From positions 6,052-70,051 of the forward strand of contig CABSDC010000003.1 of the NCBI GenBank assembly GCA_902476295.1: 64,000 bases of DNA, given 5' to 3'. Under the pieces are notes generated by a model, which was given only the letters and a program-made list of their open reading frames with translations, searched no databases and was not told the DNA's origin. The DNA is from SFTJ01 sp905210415 (GTDB taxonomy: Bacteria; Bacteroidota; Bacteroidia; Bacteroidales; Muribaculaceae). A program made the position numbers and the translations under genes. Shown in pieces: positions 35,589-45,100 of this stretch; positions within the stretch are counted from its first letter, which is position 1, and each line of letters opens with the position of its first letter.

Positions 35589-35615
35589 ATCTATAATTCA
35601 ATTTTTTACCTTTAT

Positions 35616-35799
35616 CCCAATTCGGTCATTAGGGCTTGAATGGATTTCGAAATTTTAGATGTGCAGATTTTGTTTGCTTTTTAATGAGTAATAGCAGGCT
35701 ATTGCGAATTAAAAACAAGCAAAAGATGCCTTATAAAAACCGAAAGACTTCAAGCAGTAGAACAAATTTTACATTTACGGCCTAATGACCGATTTGGGT
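35616..35799. repeat. MITE-like inverted-repeat element, long copy
   Basis: About 184 bases flanked by 20-base terminal inverted repeats: CCCAATTCGGTCATTAGGGC on the left and, read in reverse complement, CCCAAATCGGTCATTAGGCC on the right (18 of 20). Inside are nested inverted repeats: 35667-35685 against 35708-35726, and GTAATAG/CTATTGC around a CAGG loop at 35688-35705. The whole can fold as one long hairpin. It has no open frame. A short relative with the same ends lies at 48842-48904. Confidence 0.75.
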
Positions 35800-35818
35800 T
35801 TATCTTTTCTCTTCTGCA

Positions 35819-36538
35819 TCACAAGCGACCATTGTCAAGATAGCTATAGCAACGCCCCTGCGTGACAATTATATGATCGACAAGCATAATGTCAAGCAGC
35901 TTGCCAGCCTCAGCCACCTTCTGAGTGAGCATATCGTCCTGTCGACTCGGCGACGGATTGTTCGACGGGTGATTGTGCGCCAAGATTATGCTATCGGCGC
36001 AATTCTCTATCGCCAAGCGCATAATCATCTTCACATCGCCCACCGTAGCCGATAGGCCGCCATCGCTCACCACGCACTCCTTCACCACATGCTTAGCCCT
36101 GTCAAGCACAAGCAGCATCAGGCGCTCATGGTCGAGATGCGCCATCAATCGTCGCAGCAACTTCTTTGCCACATCGCTATTGGTAATCGTGGGTTGCTCC
36201 ACAAACTCTTCGTTTTCAAGCCTACGCCCCAACTCAAGTGCTGCCATAATGTTGATAGCCTTCACCTCACCGATACCATTATAGCGCATCAAATCGGAGA
36301 TGCGCAGTCGGGCAAGCTTATATAGCTTATCGTCGCTGTCGTGCAATATGCGCCGACATAGATCCACCACCGACTCCCCCGGCTGACCGCTACCGATGAG
36401 CGTAGCGAGCAATTCGGCGTCGGTGAGCATAGCCACCCCCTTTTCCAGAGCCTTTTCGCGAGGCCGGTCTTGCTGCGGCATATTCTTTATTGCGCGCATA
36501 GGCTTCCCAGAGTCTTCCATAGCAGTAGGCTTATTCAT
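35819..36538 (-). CDS. radC: RadC-family JAB/MPN domain protein
   Basis: 239 residues. The N-terminal part has a helix-hairpin-helix (RYNGIGEVKAINIMAALELGRR near residues 87-108), and the C-terminal JAB domain has the zinc motif AHNHPSNNPSPSRQD near 190. Despite the name the role is unsettled; related proteins are linked to DNA repair or competence. Its start overlaps the end of the glycosyltransferase gene by 4 bases (ATGA), so the two are translated together. Confidence 0.92.
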   Translation of the reverse strand: MNKPTAMEDSGKPMRAIKNMPQQDRPREKALEKGVAMLTDAELLATLIGSGQPGESVVDLCRRILHDSDDKLYKLARLRISDLMRYNGIGEVKAINIMAALELGRRLENEEFVEQPTITNSDVAKKLLRRLMAHLDHERLMLLVLDRAKHVVKECVVSDGGLSATVGDVKMIMRLAIENCADSIILAHNHPSNNPSPSRQDDMLTQKVAEAGKLLDIMLVDHIIVTQGRCYSYLDNGRL

Positions 36539-37533
36539 TTACCCTTACGAATGGCAATTTCCTCATTTATGTCACGTCCGTGCCCAAGCACAATCTTCCA
36601 GACGAATGCCTTAATAAATCCTATGCCATAGCTGCCCAATTGCACGAAACTGGTGATAATGGCAAGCGAAGCAATCTTCAAGCTCTTGGTGGAAATGAGC
36701 GCCGAAATCCACAGCATCACCACATAGAGCGCCAACGGCAATATTGCCCACCACTGCCATAGCAGCGACAGCAGCACGAGCGTGGCCACTCCCAGCACAA
36801 ACACAGCAGGCAAGCAATGCACAAGCTTCAACGAATCGGGATAGAGCAACTTAAGCGTGATTCGCGACATGCCGAACACATAAGTCTGGCGCGAGAATTT
36901 CTTCAAATCCACCCGACGCTTATGATACACAAAAGCATCTCTGATAAGACTTATCTCAAATCCGCCCTTGCGTATGCGCGTGCTCATGTCGATGTCCTCG
37001 CTGAACATCTCGCGGAATCCGCCCACTTTCTTCCACACTTGGCGCGAGTATCCCATATTGAACGAGCGTGGCACAAACTTCTCCATCTGCACCTTACCAC
37101 CGCGAATACCGCCAGTGGTGAGGAATGCCGTCATCGAGAAATTGATAGCCTTCTGCACGTCGGTAAACGAATCGTGCGCAGCATCCGGTCCGCCAAAACA
37201 AGGCACATAATGCTCTTCAAGGCGGGCGGTGAGCGTCTTGAAATAGTCGGCCGGTATCACACAGTCGCTATCGAAGAATATGAAGTACTCACCCTTAGCG
37301 CGCTCAATACCATAGTTGCGCGCTATGCTTCTTCCCTCATTGTCCTTGTAATGATATTGCACATCCACACGGCCGGCAAAACTCTCCACAATGTCTTTGC
37401 AAGGGTCAGAACTTCCGTCCTCCACTATTATCGCCTCAAAATTCCGCAAGCTTTGGCAAGCAAGGCTCTCCAGAAGGTCGCGCACCTCGTCACGCCTATT
37501 ATACACTGGCACTATTACTGAAAAATATGGCAT
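36535..37533 (-). CDS. Family 2 glycosyltransferase, membrane-associated
   Basis: 332 residues. The GT-A domain starts FSVIVPVYNRRDEV, has VEDGSSDPC near residue 38, the metal-binding FFDSDCVIP near 90, and FSEDIDMSTRIRKGGF near 175. Hydrophobic helices at about 235-260 and 275-300 anchor it to the inner membrane. It would transfer a sugar from a nucleotide donor to a lipid or polysaccharide; donor and acceptor are unknown. A -7-like TATTTTTG lies about 30 bases upstream. Confidence 0.9.
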   Translation of the reverse strand: MPYFSVIVPVYNRRDEVRDLLESLACQSLRNFEAIIVEDGSSDPCKDIVESFAGRVDVQYHYKDNEGRSIARNYGIERAKGEYFIFFDSDCVIPADYFKTLTARLEEHYVPCFGGPDAAHDSFTDVQKAINFSMTAFLTTGGIRGGKVQMEKFVPRSFNMGYSRQVWKKVGGFREMFSEDIDMSTRIRKGGFEISLIRDAFVYHKRRVDLKKFSRQTYVFGMSRITLKLLYPDSLKLVHCLPAVFVLGVATLVLLSLLWQWWAILPLALYVVMLWISALISTKSLKIASLAIITSFVQLGSYGIGFIKAFVWKIVLGHGRDINEEIAIRKGK

Positions 37534-37560
37534 ATTATCGTTGTTTCGTTTCTTATTCTA

Positions 37561-37568
37561 CAAAAATA
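37561..37568 (-). promoter_or_regulatory. Promoter -7 box of the glycosyltransferase-radC unit
   Basis: TATTTTTG on the minus strand fits TAnnTTTG. The upstream box is not clear. Confidence 0.4.
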
Positions 37569-37695
37569 ATAAAAAGAGATTGATATACGCACTTTTTTCG
37601 CCATCAACATCACCACGACTATTAAATATTCTTAACATATACACTTTTATAAGCATCATCGACAACAATTCAATAAAAAATATTGTAATTTAGCA

Positions 37696-39198
37696 ATGAC
37701 ACATATTATGTCAGCGATATCAAAGTTTTATCCACCCATGTTGAATACCATATTACTCGCAATATCGTTTATCGAATGGATCTATATCCTTATCACAGTA
37801 GCATATTTTTGCACCGTGATGAGCATTATATGGGTGGTAATCTCCGAAAACAGAAATCCCGTGCGCTCGCTTGCCTGGATTACCGTGCTGCTTATGGCTC
37901 CGGTGATAGGCATTGTGCTATATATGTTCTTCGGGCGCTCGCTCAAAAGCAAAATCCTCTCAAACCAGCGCAGAAGGCGCATAACAGCGCAGGAACTGAA
38001 GGCTTATATGGTAGACGTTGACCGCCTTGGCTTCACAGAGAACACGCAGCAAAGCATTCGCCTTGCCCACACTATGTGCCAAGCCTATTATTTCTCTGGC
38101 AACAAAGTTGACATCTTCACAAACGGCAAGGAAAAGTTTGAGGCTCTCCGCGCCGACTTGCTCGCTGCCAAGAATTATATCAATATGCAATACTACATCT
38201 TCGAAGATGACACCATAGGCAACGAGATTCGCGACATTCTCATCGCTAAGGCACGCCAAGGCGTGAAGGTGAGAGTGATCTACGACGGCGTTGGCTCTTT
38301 CAACGTAAGCAAGAGTTTCATCAAGCCGATGCTCGATGCCGGAGTGGAGGCCTACCCATTTATGCGCATCACCTTCCCAAAATTTGCGCAACGTGTCAAT
38401 TGGCGCAACCACCGCAAAATAATGGTTATCGACGGCAAATATGGCTACATTGGCGGCATGAACATTGCCGACCGATATATTGATGGCTGCAATTGGGGCA
38501 CCAAGCATGTGTGGCGCGACACGCACCTGCGCATCAGCGGCCCCGCAGTGAAGGCTTTTCAACACTCGTTTGCCCTCGACTGGAGCTTCATGAAGAAAGG
38601 CATCCTCACCGACCCTATCGCCACCGACTGCGACAACGAGGCCGATGCCGATGCCGGCATGCAACTTGTCACCAGCGGACCAATGAGCGAATGGAACAAT
38701 ATCGCACTAATGATGCTCAATGCCATCAGCAACGCCAAGCATTGCATCTATCTGCAGACTCCGTATTTTCTGCCTACAGAATCGTTATTGAAAGCATTGC
38801 AAACCGCCGCACTCAGCGGTGTGGACGTGCGCATCATGATACCACGCGAGAGCGACTCGGCAATGTTGCGCCTTGCATCCTACTCCTACATCAACGAGTG
38901 CCTAAAGGCAAGAATCAAATTCTTCCTCTACGATGCCGGAATGCTCCATGCCAAAACGCTCGTGATTGACAACGAAATCAGCAGCGTGGGATCGACCAAC
39001 TTTGATTTCCGCAGCTTCGAACACAACTTTGAGGGCAACGTGTTTATCTACGACACGGCTGCCAACAAACGCCTGAAGGAGATTTTCATCGACGACCTCA
39101 AGGAATGCACGCCATGCGACCATAAGACATGGTCGAGACGACCGAAATCACGCCGTATGCTCGAGTCGCTCACCCGACTGCTTAGCCCAGTGCTATAG
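37696..39198 (+). CDS. cls: Cardiolipin synthase
   Basis: A 500-residue phospholipase-D-superfamily enzyme that joins two phosphatidylglycerols (or PG and another phospholipid) into cardiolipin. Two N-terminal membrane helices (about 20-75) precede two HKD motifs: NHRKIMVIDGKYGYIGGMN near residue 236 and LHAKTLVIDNEISSVGSTN near 416. ATGs at codons 5 and 15 are alternative starts. It is divergent from the glycosyltransferase. Confidence 0.93.
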   Translation: MTHIMSAISKFYPPMLNTILLAISFIEWIYILITVAYFCTVMSIIWVVISENRNPVRSLAWITVLLMAPVIGIVLYMFFGRSLKSKILSNQRRRRITAQELKAYMVDVDRLGFTENTQQSIRLAHTMCQAYYFSGNKVDIFTNGKEKFEALRADLLAAKNYINMQYYIFEDDTIGNEIRDILIAKARQGVKVRVIYDGVGSFNVSKSFIKPMLDAGVEAYPFMRITFPKFAQRVNWRNHRKIMVIDGKYGYIGGMNIADRYIDGCNWGTKHVWRDTHLRISGPAVKAFQHSFALDWSFMKKGILTDPIATDCDNEADADAGMQLVTSGPMSEWNNIALMMLNAISNAKHCIYLQTPYFLPTESLLKALQTAALSGVDVRIMIPRESDSAMLRLASYSYINECLKARIKFFLYDAGMLHAKTLVIDNEISSVGSTNFDFRSFEHNFEGNVFIYDTAANKRLKEIFIDDLKECTPCDHKTWSRRPKSRRMLESLTRLLSPVL

Positions 39199-39233
39199 CC
39201 CGCCATGCTTACGATTGTTTGCCAATTATTCCT

Positions 39234-39241
39234 TACCTTTG
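39234..39241 (+). promoter_or_regulatory. Promoter -7 box of ispE
   Basis: TACCTTTG, exact -7 match, 24 bases before the ispE start. The upstream box is unclear. Confidence 0.45.
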
Positions 39242-39264
39242 CATAAAACTCAATTACTCCTGAT

Positions 39265-40089
39265 ATGATACGATTTCCAAACGCAAAAATCAACCTCGGA
39301 CTCAACATAGTTAACCGTCGCCCCGACGGCTACCACGATATAGAGACAGTATTCTACCCAATCACCCTCGAAGACTCTATCGAGATAGTGCTTGCGCAAG
39401 ATGGCGCACCAACCACGCTGTCGTGCTACGGCCGACACGTGGATTGCCCTATGGAGAAAAATCTTGTCACCAAAGCATTCCGCCTACTTCAGCGCGAATT
39501 CAATCTGCCCGAAGTGGAAATGCACCTACTCAAGCACATCCCCGACGGAGCTGGTCTGGGAGGCGGCAGCAGCGATGCCTCAAGCGCCCTTATCATCCTC
39601 AACGATATGTTTCACCTTGGTCTCACCGATGAGCAACTGGCCGAACGTGCCGCCACTCTCGGTGCCGACTGCGCATTCTTTATCTACAATAAGCCTGTGA
39701 TGGCTACAGGCATCGGCAATGTGTTCTCGCCAATCAACGTAGACCTCAGCGGATACCACCTGCTGCTGGTGAAGCCCGACGTAGCCGTGCCCACCGCGCA
39801 AGCCTACGCCAAAGTGGTGCCAACGAAGCCCGAAACGCCTATCATCGAGATATTGTGCAAGCCTATCGCCGAGTGGCGCGACAATCTCGTCAACGACTTT
39901 GAGCAAAGCGTGTTTGCACAACACCCAATACTTAGCGACATCAAAAATCAAATCTACGCATCTGGTGCCATCTACGCATCGATGAGCGGCTCTGGCTCCT
40001 CGCTATTCGGCATTTTCAGCGATGCCAATATGACAGACGAAGCACTCAAGCAATTCTCTCATTACGATGCCTACAATATTAAATTATAA
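39265..40089 (+). CDS. ispE: 4-diphosphocytidyl-2-C-methyl-D-erythritol kinase
   Basis: A 274-residue GHMP kinase of the non-mevalonate (MEP) isoprenoid pathway; it phosphorylates the 2-hydroxyl of CDP-methylerythritol. It starts FPNAKINLGLNIVNRRPDGYHDIETVFYP, the IspE signature, and has the ATP loop PDGAGLGGGSSDAS at about residues 92-105 and MSGSGSSLFG near 242. Confidence 0.96.
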   Translation: MIRFPNAKINLGLNIVNRRPDGYHDIETVFYPITLEDSIEIVLAQDGAPTTLSCYGRHVDCPMEKNLVTKAFRLLQREFNLPEVEMHLLKHIPDGAGLGGGSSDASSALIILNDMFHLGLTDEQLAERAATLGADCAFFIYNKPVMATGIGNVFSPINVDLSGYHLLLVKPDVAVPTAQAYAKVVPTKPETPIIEILCKPIAEWRDNLVNDFEQSVFAQHPILSDIKNQIYASGAIYASMSGSGSSLFGIFSDANMTDEALKQFSHYDAYNIKL

Positions 40090-40094
40090 TATTT

Positions 40095-40127
40095 TTTGTG
40101 AATATATGCAGTTTGGCAGAATCTTTG
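40095..40127 (+). promoter_or_regulatory. Promoter of grpE-dnaJ
   Basis: TTTG, 21 bases, AATCTTTG (one mismatch in the -7 box). No CIRCE operator is seen, so heat-shock control by HrcA is not indicated here. Confidence 0.5.
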
Positions 40128-40170
40128 TTGTAACATTTTTTAATAATAAAAATAAACAACAAACGATATT

Positions 40171-40779
40171 ATGTCAAAAAATAAAAAACATAACGAAGAT
40201 ACAGACGAACAAAAGATAAACAACACTCAAGAGACTGAAAACGCTGCAGAAGAAACCACTAAACAGGCTGAGGCTAACGAGGCTAACGAAGCTACCGAAA
40301 AAGAGGAAGCTAAAGAGCCTACGCCAGAAGAAACTATTGCCGACCTCAACAAACAACTCGAAGAGTCGAAGAAGGAATACCTCTTCCTCATGGCTGAGTT
40401 TGACAACTTCCGCAAGCGCACTCTTCGCGAAAAGGCAGAACTTATTCGCAACGGAGCCGAAAAAGCATTGGGCGACATCCTCCCTATTGTCGACGACTTT
40501 GAACGCGCTGTAAAAGCCAACGAAAAAGCCGACGACATCAACGCTGTGAAAGAAGGTTTCGGCTTGATTTACAATAAATTCATCAAATATCTTGAGAAAA
40601 ACCAAGTGAAGGCTATGGAATCAACTGGCAACGACTTTGATACCGAACTTCACGAGGCTGTCACCACATTCCCTGTCGACGACGAGGCTAAGAAAGGCAA
40701 AGTGATTGATACTGTACTCACTGGCTACACCATCAACGACAAGGTTTTGCGTCACGCTAAAGTGGTGGTAGGTCAATAA
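40171..40779 (+). CDS. grpE: Nucleotide exchange factor GrpE
   Basis: 202 residues. The first 65 or so are low-complexity and rich in Glu, Lys, Asn and Ala; the long dimerising helix follows (EYLFLMAEFDNFRKRTLREKAEL), then the C-terminal beta domain (GNDFDTELHEAVTTFPV). It releases ADP from DnaK. dnaJ follows after 29 bases; dnaK is elsewhere. Confidence 0.95.
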   Translation: MSKNKKHNEDTDEQKINNTQETENAAEETTKQAEANEANEATEKEEAKEPTPEETIADLNKQLEESKKEYLFLMAEFDNFRKRTLREKAELIRNGAEKALGDILPIVDDFERAVKANEKADDINAVKEGFGLIYNKFIKYLEKNQVKAMESTGNDFDTELHEAVTTFPVDDEAKKGKVIDTVLTGYTINDKVLRHAKVVVGQ

Positions 40780-40808
40780 TTCATTATTTGATGTAAATAC
40801 GCATTGAT

Positions 40809-41987
40809 ATGGCAGAAAAAAGAGATTATTATGAAGTGCTTGGCGTAAGCAAAAACGCCACTGACGACGAATTGAAGAAAGCCTACCGCAAGGTGGCTAT
40901 GAAATATCACCCTGACCGACAAACTGATAAAAGCGACGCCGAGAAGAAGGAAGCCGAAGAGAAATTCAAGGAGGCTGCCGAAGCTTATAGTGTGCTTAGC
41001 GATAAGGACAAACGCGCTCGCTACGACCAGTTTGGTCACGCAGGCATGAGCGGAGCCGGCGCTGGAGGTTTCGGTGGCGGATTTACCGACATCAACGACA
41101 TTTTCTCGCACTTTGGCGACATCTTCGGTGGCGCCGGAGGATTTGGCGGCTTCAGCAGTTTTGGTGGCGCTCGCGGCGGCAGCCGTGGTCGTAAAGTAAA
41201 CCGTGGCACCGACCTTCGCGTGCGCGTTCGTGTCAACCTTAAAGAGGTGGCTCACGGCGTGGAGAAGAAACTCAAAATACCAAGAATGGTGGCTTGCCCC
41301 GACTGTAAAGGCACTGGCGCTAAAAACGGCACTGAATTCACTACTTGTTCTCATTGCCACGGCACCGGTGTAATCACCAAGGTGCAACAAACATTCCTCG
41401 GCGCTATGCAGACACAAACCACCTGTCCTAACTGTAAAGGCGAGGGCAAAATCATCAAAGAGAAATGCCCATCGTGCGGCGGCGTAGGTCTTGAACGCAA
41501 AGACCAAGTGGTGAGCGTAAACATCCCAGCCGGTGTAGCCGACGGCATGATGCTGAGAATGCAAGGATATGGCAACGATGCTCGCGGTGGTGGCATCCCT
41601 GGCGACTTGATTATCCAAATTGAAGAAGAACCAGATAAGGAATTGCAACGCGATGGCGAAGACTTGATCTACAACCTTATGCTCGACTTCCCTACCGCTG
41701 TGTTTGGCGGAAAGGTAGAAGTGCCTACCGTTGATGGCAGAGTGCGCGTCACCATCGAGCCGGGCACACAACCTGGCAAGGTGCTGCGTCTGCGCAGCAA
41801 GGGTCTTCCTTCACCTAACGGATATGGCAACGGCGATATGCTTATAAACATCATGGTGTATGTGCCTGAGCATCTTAATAACGACGAACGTCGCGCTATA
41901 GAATCGCTCCGTGACTCTGAAAACATCAAACCATCAGAATCTACCAAGCAACGTCTATTCGACCGTCTCCGTCACATTTTTGACTAA
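40809..41987 (+). CDS. dnaJ: Chaperone DnaJ
   Basis: A 392-residue type I J-protein. The J domain holds YHPDRQ near residue 34; a Gly/Phe-rich stretch runs about 76-128; the zinc domain has four CxxCxGxG repeats (CPDCKGTG, CSHCHGTG, CPNCKGEG, CPSCGGVG); the C-terminal substrate-binding domains complete it. It delivers clients to DnaK and stimulates its ATPase. It shares an operon with grpE and ends in a strong terminator. Confidence 0.97.
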   Translation: MAEKRDYYEVLGVSKNATDDELKKAYRKVAMKYHPDRQTDKSDAEKKEAEEKFKEAAEAYSVLSDKDKRARYDQFGHAGMSGAGAGGFGGGFTDINDIFSHFGDIFGGAGGFGGFSSFGGARGGSRGRKVNRGTDLRVRVRVNLKEVAHGVEKKLKIPRMVACPDCKGTGAKNGTEFTTCSHCHGTGVITKVQQTFLGAMQTQTTCPNCKGEGKIIKEKCPSCGGVGLERKDQVVSVNIPAGVADGMMLRMQGYGNDARGGGIPGDLIIQIEEEPDKELQRDGEDLIYNLMLDFPTAVFGGKVEVPTVDGRVRVTIEPGTQPGKVLRLRSKGLPSPNGYGNGDMLINIMVYVPEHLNNDERRAIESLRDSENIKPSESTKQRLFDRLRHIFD

Positions 41988-42016
41988 CAAAACGAAAATC
42001 TTTTCATAAAAGTTTA

Positions 42017-42055
42017 GGGGCTTTGGCCGGAAAATCCGACCAAAGCCCCTTTTTT
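42017..42055 (+). terminator. Terminator of grpE-dnaJ
   Basis: GGGGCTTTGG pairs perfectly with CCAAAGCCCC around a short inner hairpin (GGAAAATCC) and is followed by six T. Confidence 0.93.
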
Positions 42056-42076
42056 CGGCTGTGACATAAAAGTTGA

Positions 42077-42116
42077 CAAAAAAGGATGCCGCAGACTTTG
42101 GCGTCATACGGCATCC
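42077..42116 (-). terminator. Terminator of the giant secreted-protein gene
   Basis: On the minus strand GGATGCCG pairs perfectly with CGGCATCC and is followed by TTTTTTG. It lies 58 bases past the stop of the giant gene. Confidence 0.88.
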
Positions 42117-42174
42117 CTCATCAGCAACGACTGCCACAATGAGCAGCAATCAGTTGCATCGTATACTTAAGTTA

Positions 42175-45100
42175 TTACATCTTCACGAATTGCTTCTTAA
42201 CAACTCCGTTTGCAGTGTTCACTTGCACCACATATACGCCGCTTGCAAGGTCGCTCACGTCGATTGTGCCGTCTTCCAATTGATAGTTGCCCACCATTTG
42301 TCCGCTTACCGAGTAAACCACAACATTTGCACTTGTAGCACCATCAATGTGAAGAACGTCAACTGTAGGCACAGGATAGATGTTCACTCCGCCCATTTCC
42401 ACGTCCTTAATGCCTGATGGCTTAGAAGCGCCAAGATTGTCGAATGCCACGTAGCTTGGCACGCCTGATTGGCTTGCAGCCACACTCACATTAATCTTAG
42501 TGACAGCGCCGAGTGTGCTAAGGTCAACCCACTTCCAATCCTTCACGATGTAGTGGTCAGCCTCAGTTTCCGATCTGTAGTCAGCAAGATAATATTCAAC
42601 TGTCTTAGTGGCGTTGTTTGCGTCGAAGCCTGTGAATACCACCTTGTAGTAGTCACCTGTCTTGAATGCCTTGGTGTAGCCATCACCCTTCTCCATGCTG
42701 CTAACAGCATATGGAGTGTTGGTAACATACACACCGCTGATGATTTCGCCATCAACGTTGTTGGTCACTTCAATTCTTGGAGTTACGCCATAGTATTCGC
42801 CCATGTAGTATGACACTGCATAGCCGTCGCTGCCATCTACGCCACCACCCACGATATTGCGATATTGATCGCTAAGCGCGGTGAATGTGTTTTGCTTGCT
42901 GTTGGCATATGCAAAGCCACTCCATGAATCCCAAGAAGTATTCTTGTTGTTGATAAATGCAAACGAACCGCTATAGAAGGTGTTGTCGCCATCACCGTCG
43001 CCGTTCCAATAAGATTCGGTGTTCAAATAGTTGTCGTCGAATGTTGCATTCACCATAGCGCCAGAAACGTATACTGCAGTCTTAGCCTTGAGCCATTGTC
43101 CATCCTTGCTTGTAACCTTAACGGTATACTGGCTTGTGTGTGATGGAGTGACAGTGAGCTTAGCGTCTGTGCCAATCACCTCGTTCATCTGGTTGCGCCA
43201 CTCATAAGTGTAAGGAGCGTCGCCGCCATCTACAGTTGGTTCGATTGTGCAGCTTGCGCCAGCATCAATCATGTCATATATGCTTGTCAATTCAAGCGTA
43301 AGAGCAGGAATATCGCGAGCAGTAGTGATTTCTGCAGATGCCACTACAGCCGATTGCACATCGAGTGCACTTACCACCATGAAGTATGCCTTATAAGCAG
43401 TGCTTTCGGTGAGCGAATTGAATGTAGAAGACACCTCGGTGTTTTCAGTGCATTCCACAGCCTTCACTGCGAGCAATTCTTCTGCTGTAGGAGCAGCCTC
43501 TTCGCTCTTGACAAGTTTAGCGTAAAGTTTGCCACCAACGGTCCACTTAGTCTTAACATTGATAGATTCCTTAGTTACCAAGCCAGCCACTGGATAGCCC
43601 TCAACAATCTCAGGTGTTTCCACCTTGATTTCCTCAAATTCATAAGCACCGATTGTTGGAGCAGTAGTGCTACGTGCCTTGCCTCTAAAGTCTACTGTGA
43701 CATCGGCCATTGGTTGAGCCTTCTGCATATTGCCGGCAGAATTGAGACGTAGGTCGGTTTCACTCAAGAAATCAGCCTTCTCAACGAAACTTGTAGCATC
43801 GCCTGTGAGCGTAACATATTCCTCAAGATTAGCAGCCATATCCTTAACGAGAGCGCCCGATGCGAAGTAATATGCATTGTTTTTGAATGTGATACCCTTC
43901 ACATAGTCTTTTTCGTTGAAATACAACGCACCCTTACCGCTATTGCAATCGCTTTGCAACAAGTTGTTTGCAATAGTCACGTTTGTGAGATCCAAATACT
44001 TCGCAGAACCACCGATAAAGAATGCATATCCAGCGTTACCACTCACTCTCGCCGTGTTGTAAAGAAGCTTGATGTTCTTACATTCCACAGAGATGTAGAG
44101 CGCCGAAGTCATATCGGTTGGAGAACTTACAATAGATATCACATTGTTGTATACCATTGCTGGCTCAGCCTGGGTGCCGAAGCATTCACGCAAATAAATG
44201 CCATTGCTATAGTATGGTTGGCTATTGTAGACATAATTGTTCTTAACGATAAACTTGCCTACACAACGATACAAGTCAAAACCTGCATAGCTTGTCTTTT
44301 CGGTCTTGGTAGAAATCACGCGGTTGCCTTCGATAAGAGCATCGGCCTCAGAAACCACATACACACCCTTAGAACCAGCGTCGGTGATAGTGTTGTTTCT
44401 CACTACCAATCCACGCTCTTTTGTGAGCGAAACAAAGTTGGTTCCGCCCAAATAAAGTGCTATATATCCACCCTCAAGCGAGCAGTCTTCGATGGTCATA
44501 TAGTCGTTGTTCTTGCCTTCTTCATTGATTGATTCAGCCTGAACAAGGTTGATGCCCTTATAACCTGTCTTCACGGTTTCGGCCTTCACCACGCAGTTCT
44601 TCAAAGTGAAGTGACGGCTTTGATTGTAGACTTGCATTGCCATTGGATAAGACTGGCTTTCTGGGATAAGGCTAAGAGCCTCTACGGTTACATATGGAGT
44701 GTTTTCCACAGCAAACATACCCAATTTGTGAACACCATAAGCAGGTTCGCTATAGCCACCACCTGTGATGATCACACCATCGCGGTTGCCAGACTTCGAA
44801 ACGAACTTGATAGGATGTTCTTCGCTTGTGCCTTCAACGTTCTTCACATAGATGTTTTCTCTGTATGTGCCATCTTCAATCTTAAATGTCACAGCACCTT
44901 CCACGCCGTCGCCAAGAGCAGCCACAGCCTGTTCAAATGTAGCATAGTCGGCATCAGATGAAGCACCGATAGTATATTCACCCTTGAAACCTTGCTTGAT
45001 TGTGCGAGAAGCAGCTTCTGAAGTAATCTTTTCAGCTTCTACCTCAGCACCATTCACGGTGAGCGATACGAGTTTCGCAACCACCACGTTGCCAGCGGCA

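Noticed and set aside
40773..41771. Minus-strand open frame opposite dnaJ (332 codons)
   Set aside because: It is the reverse of the Gly-rich dnaJ sequence; composition is artefactual (Ala, Ser and His runs).
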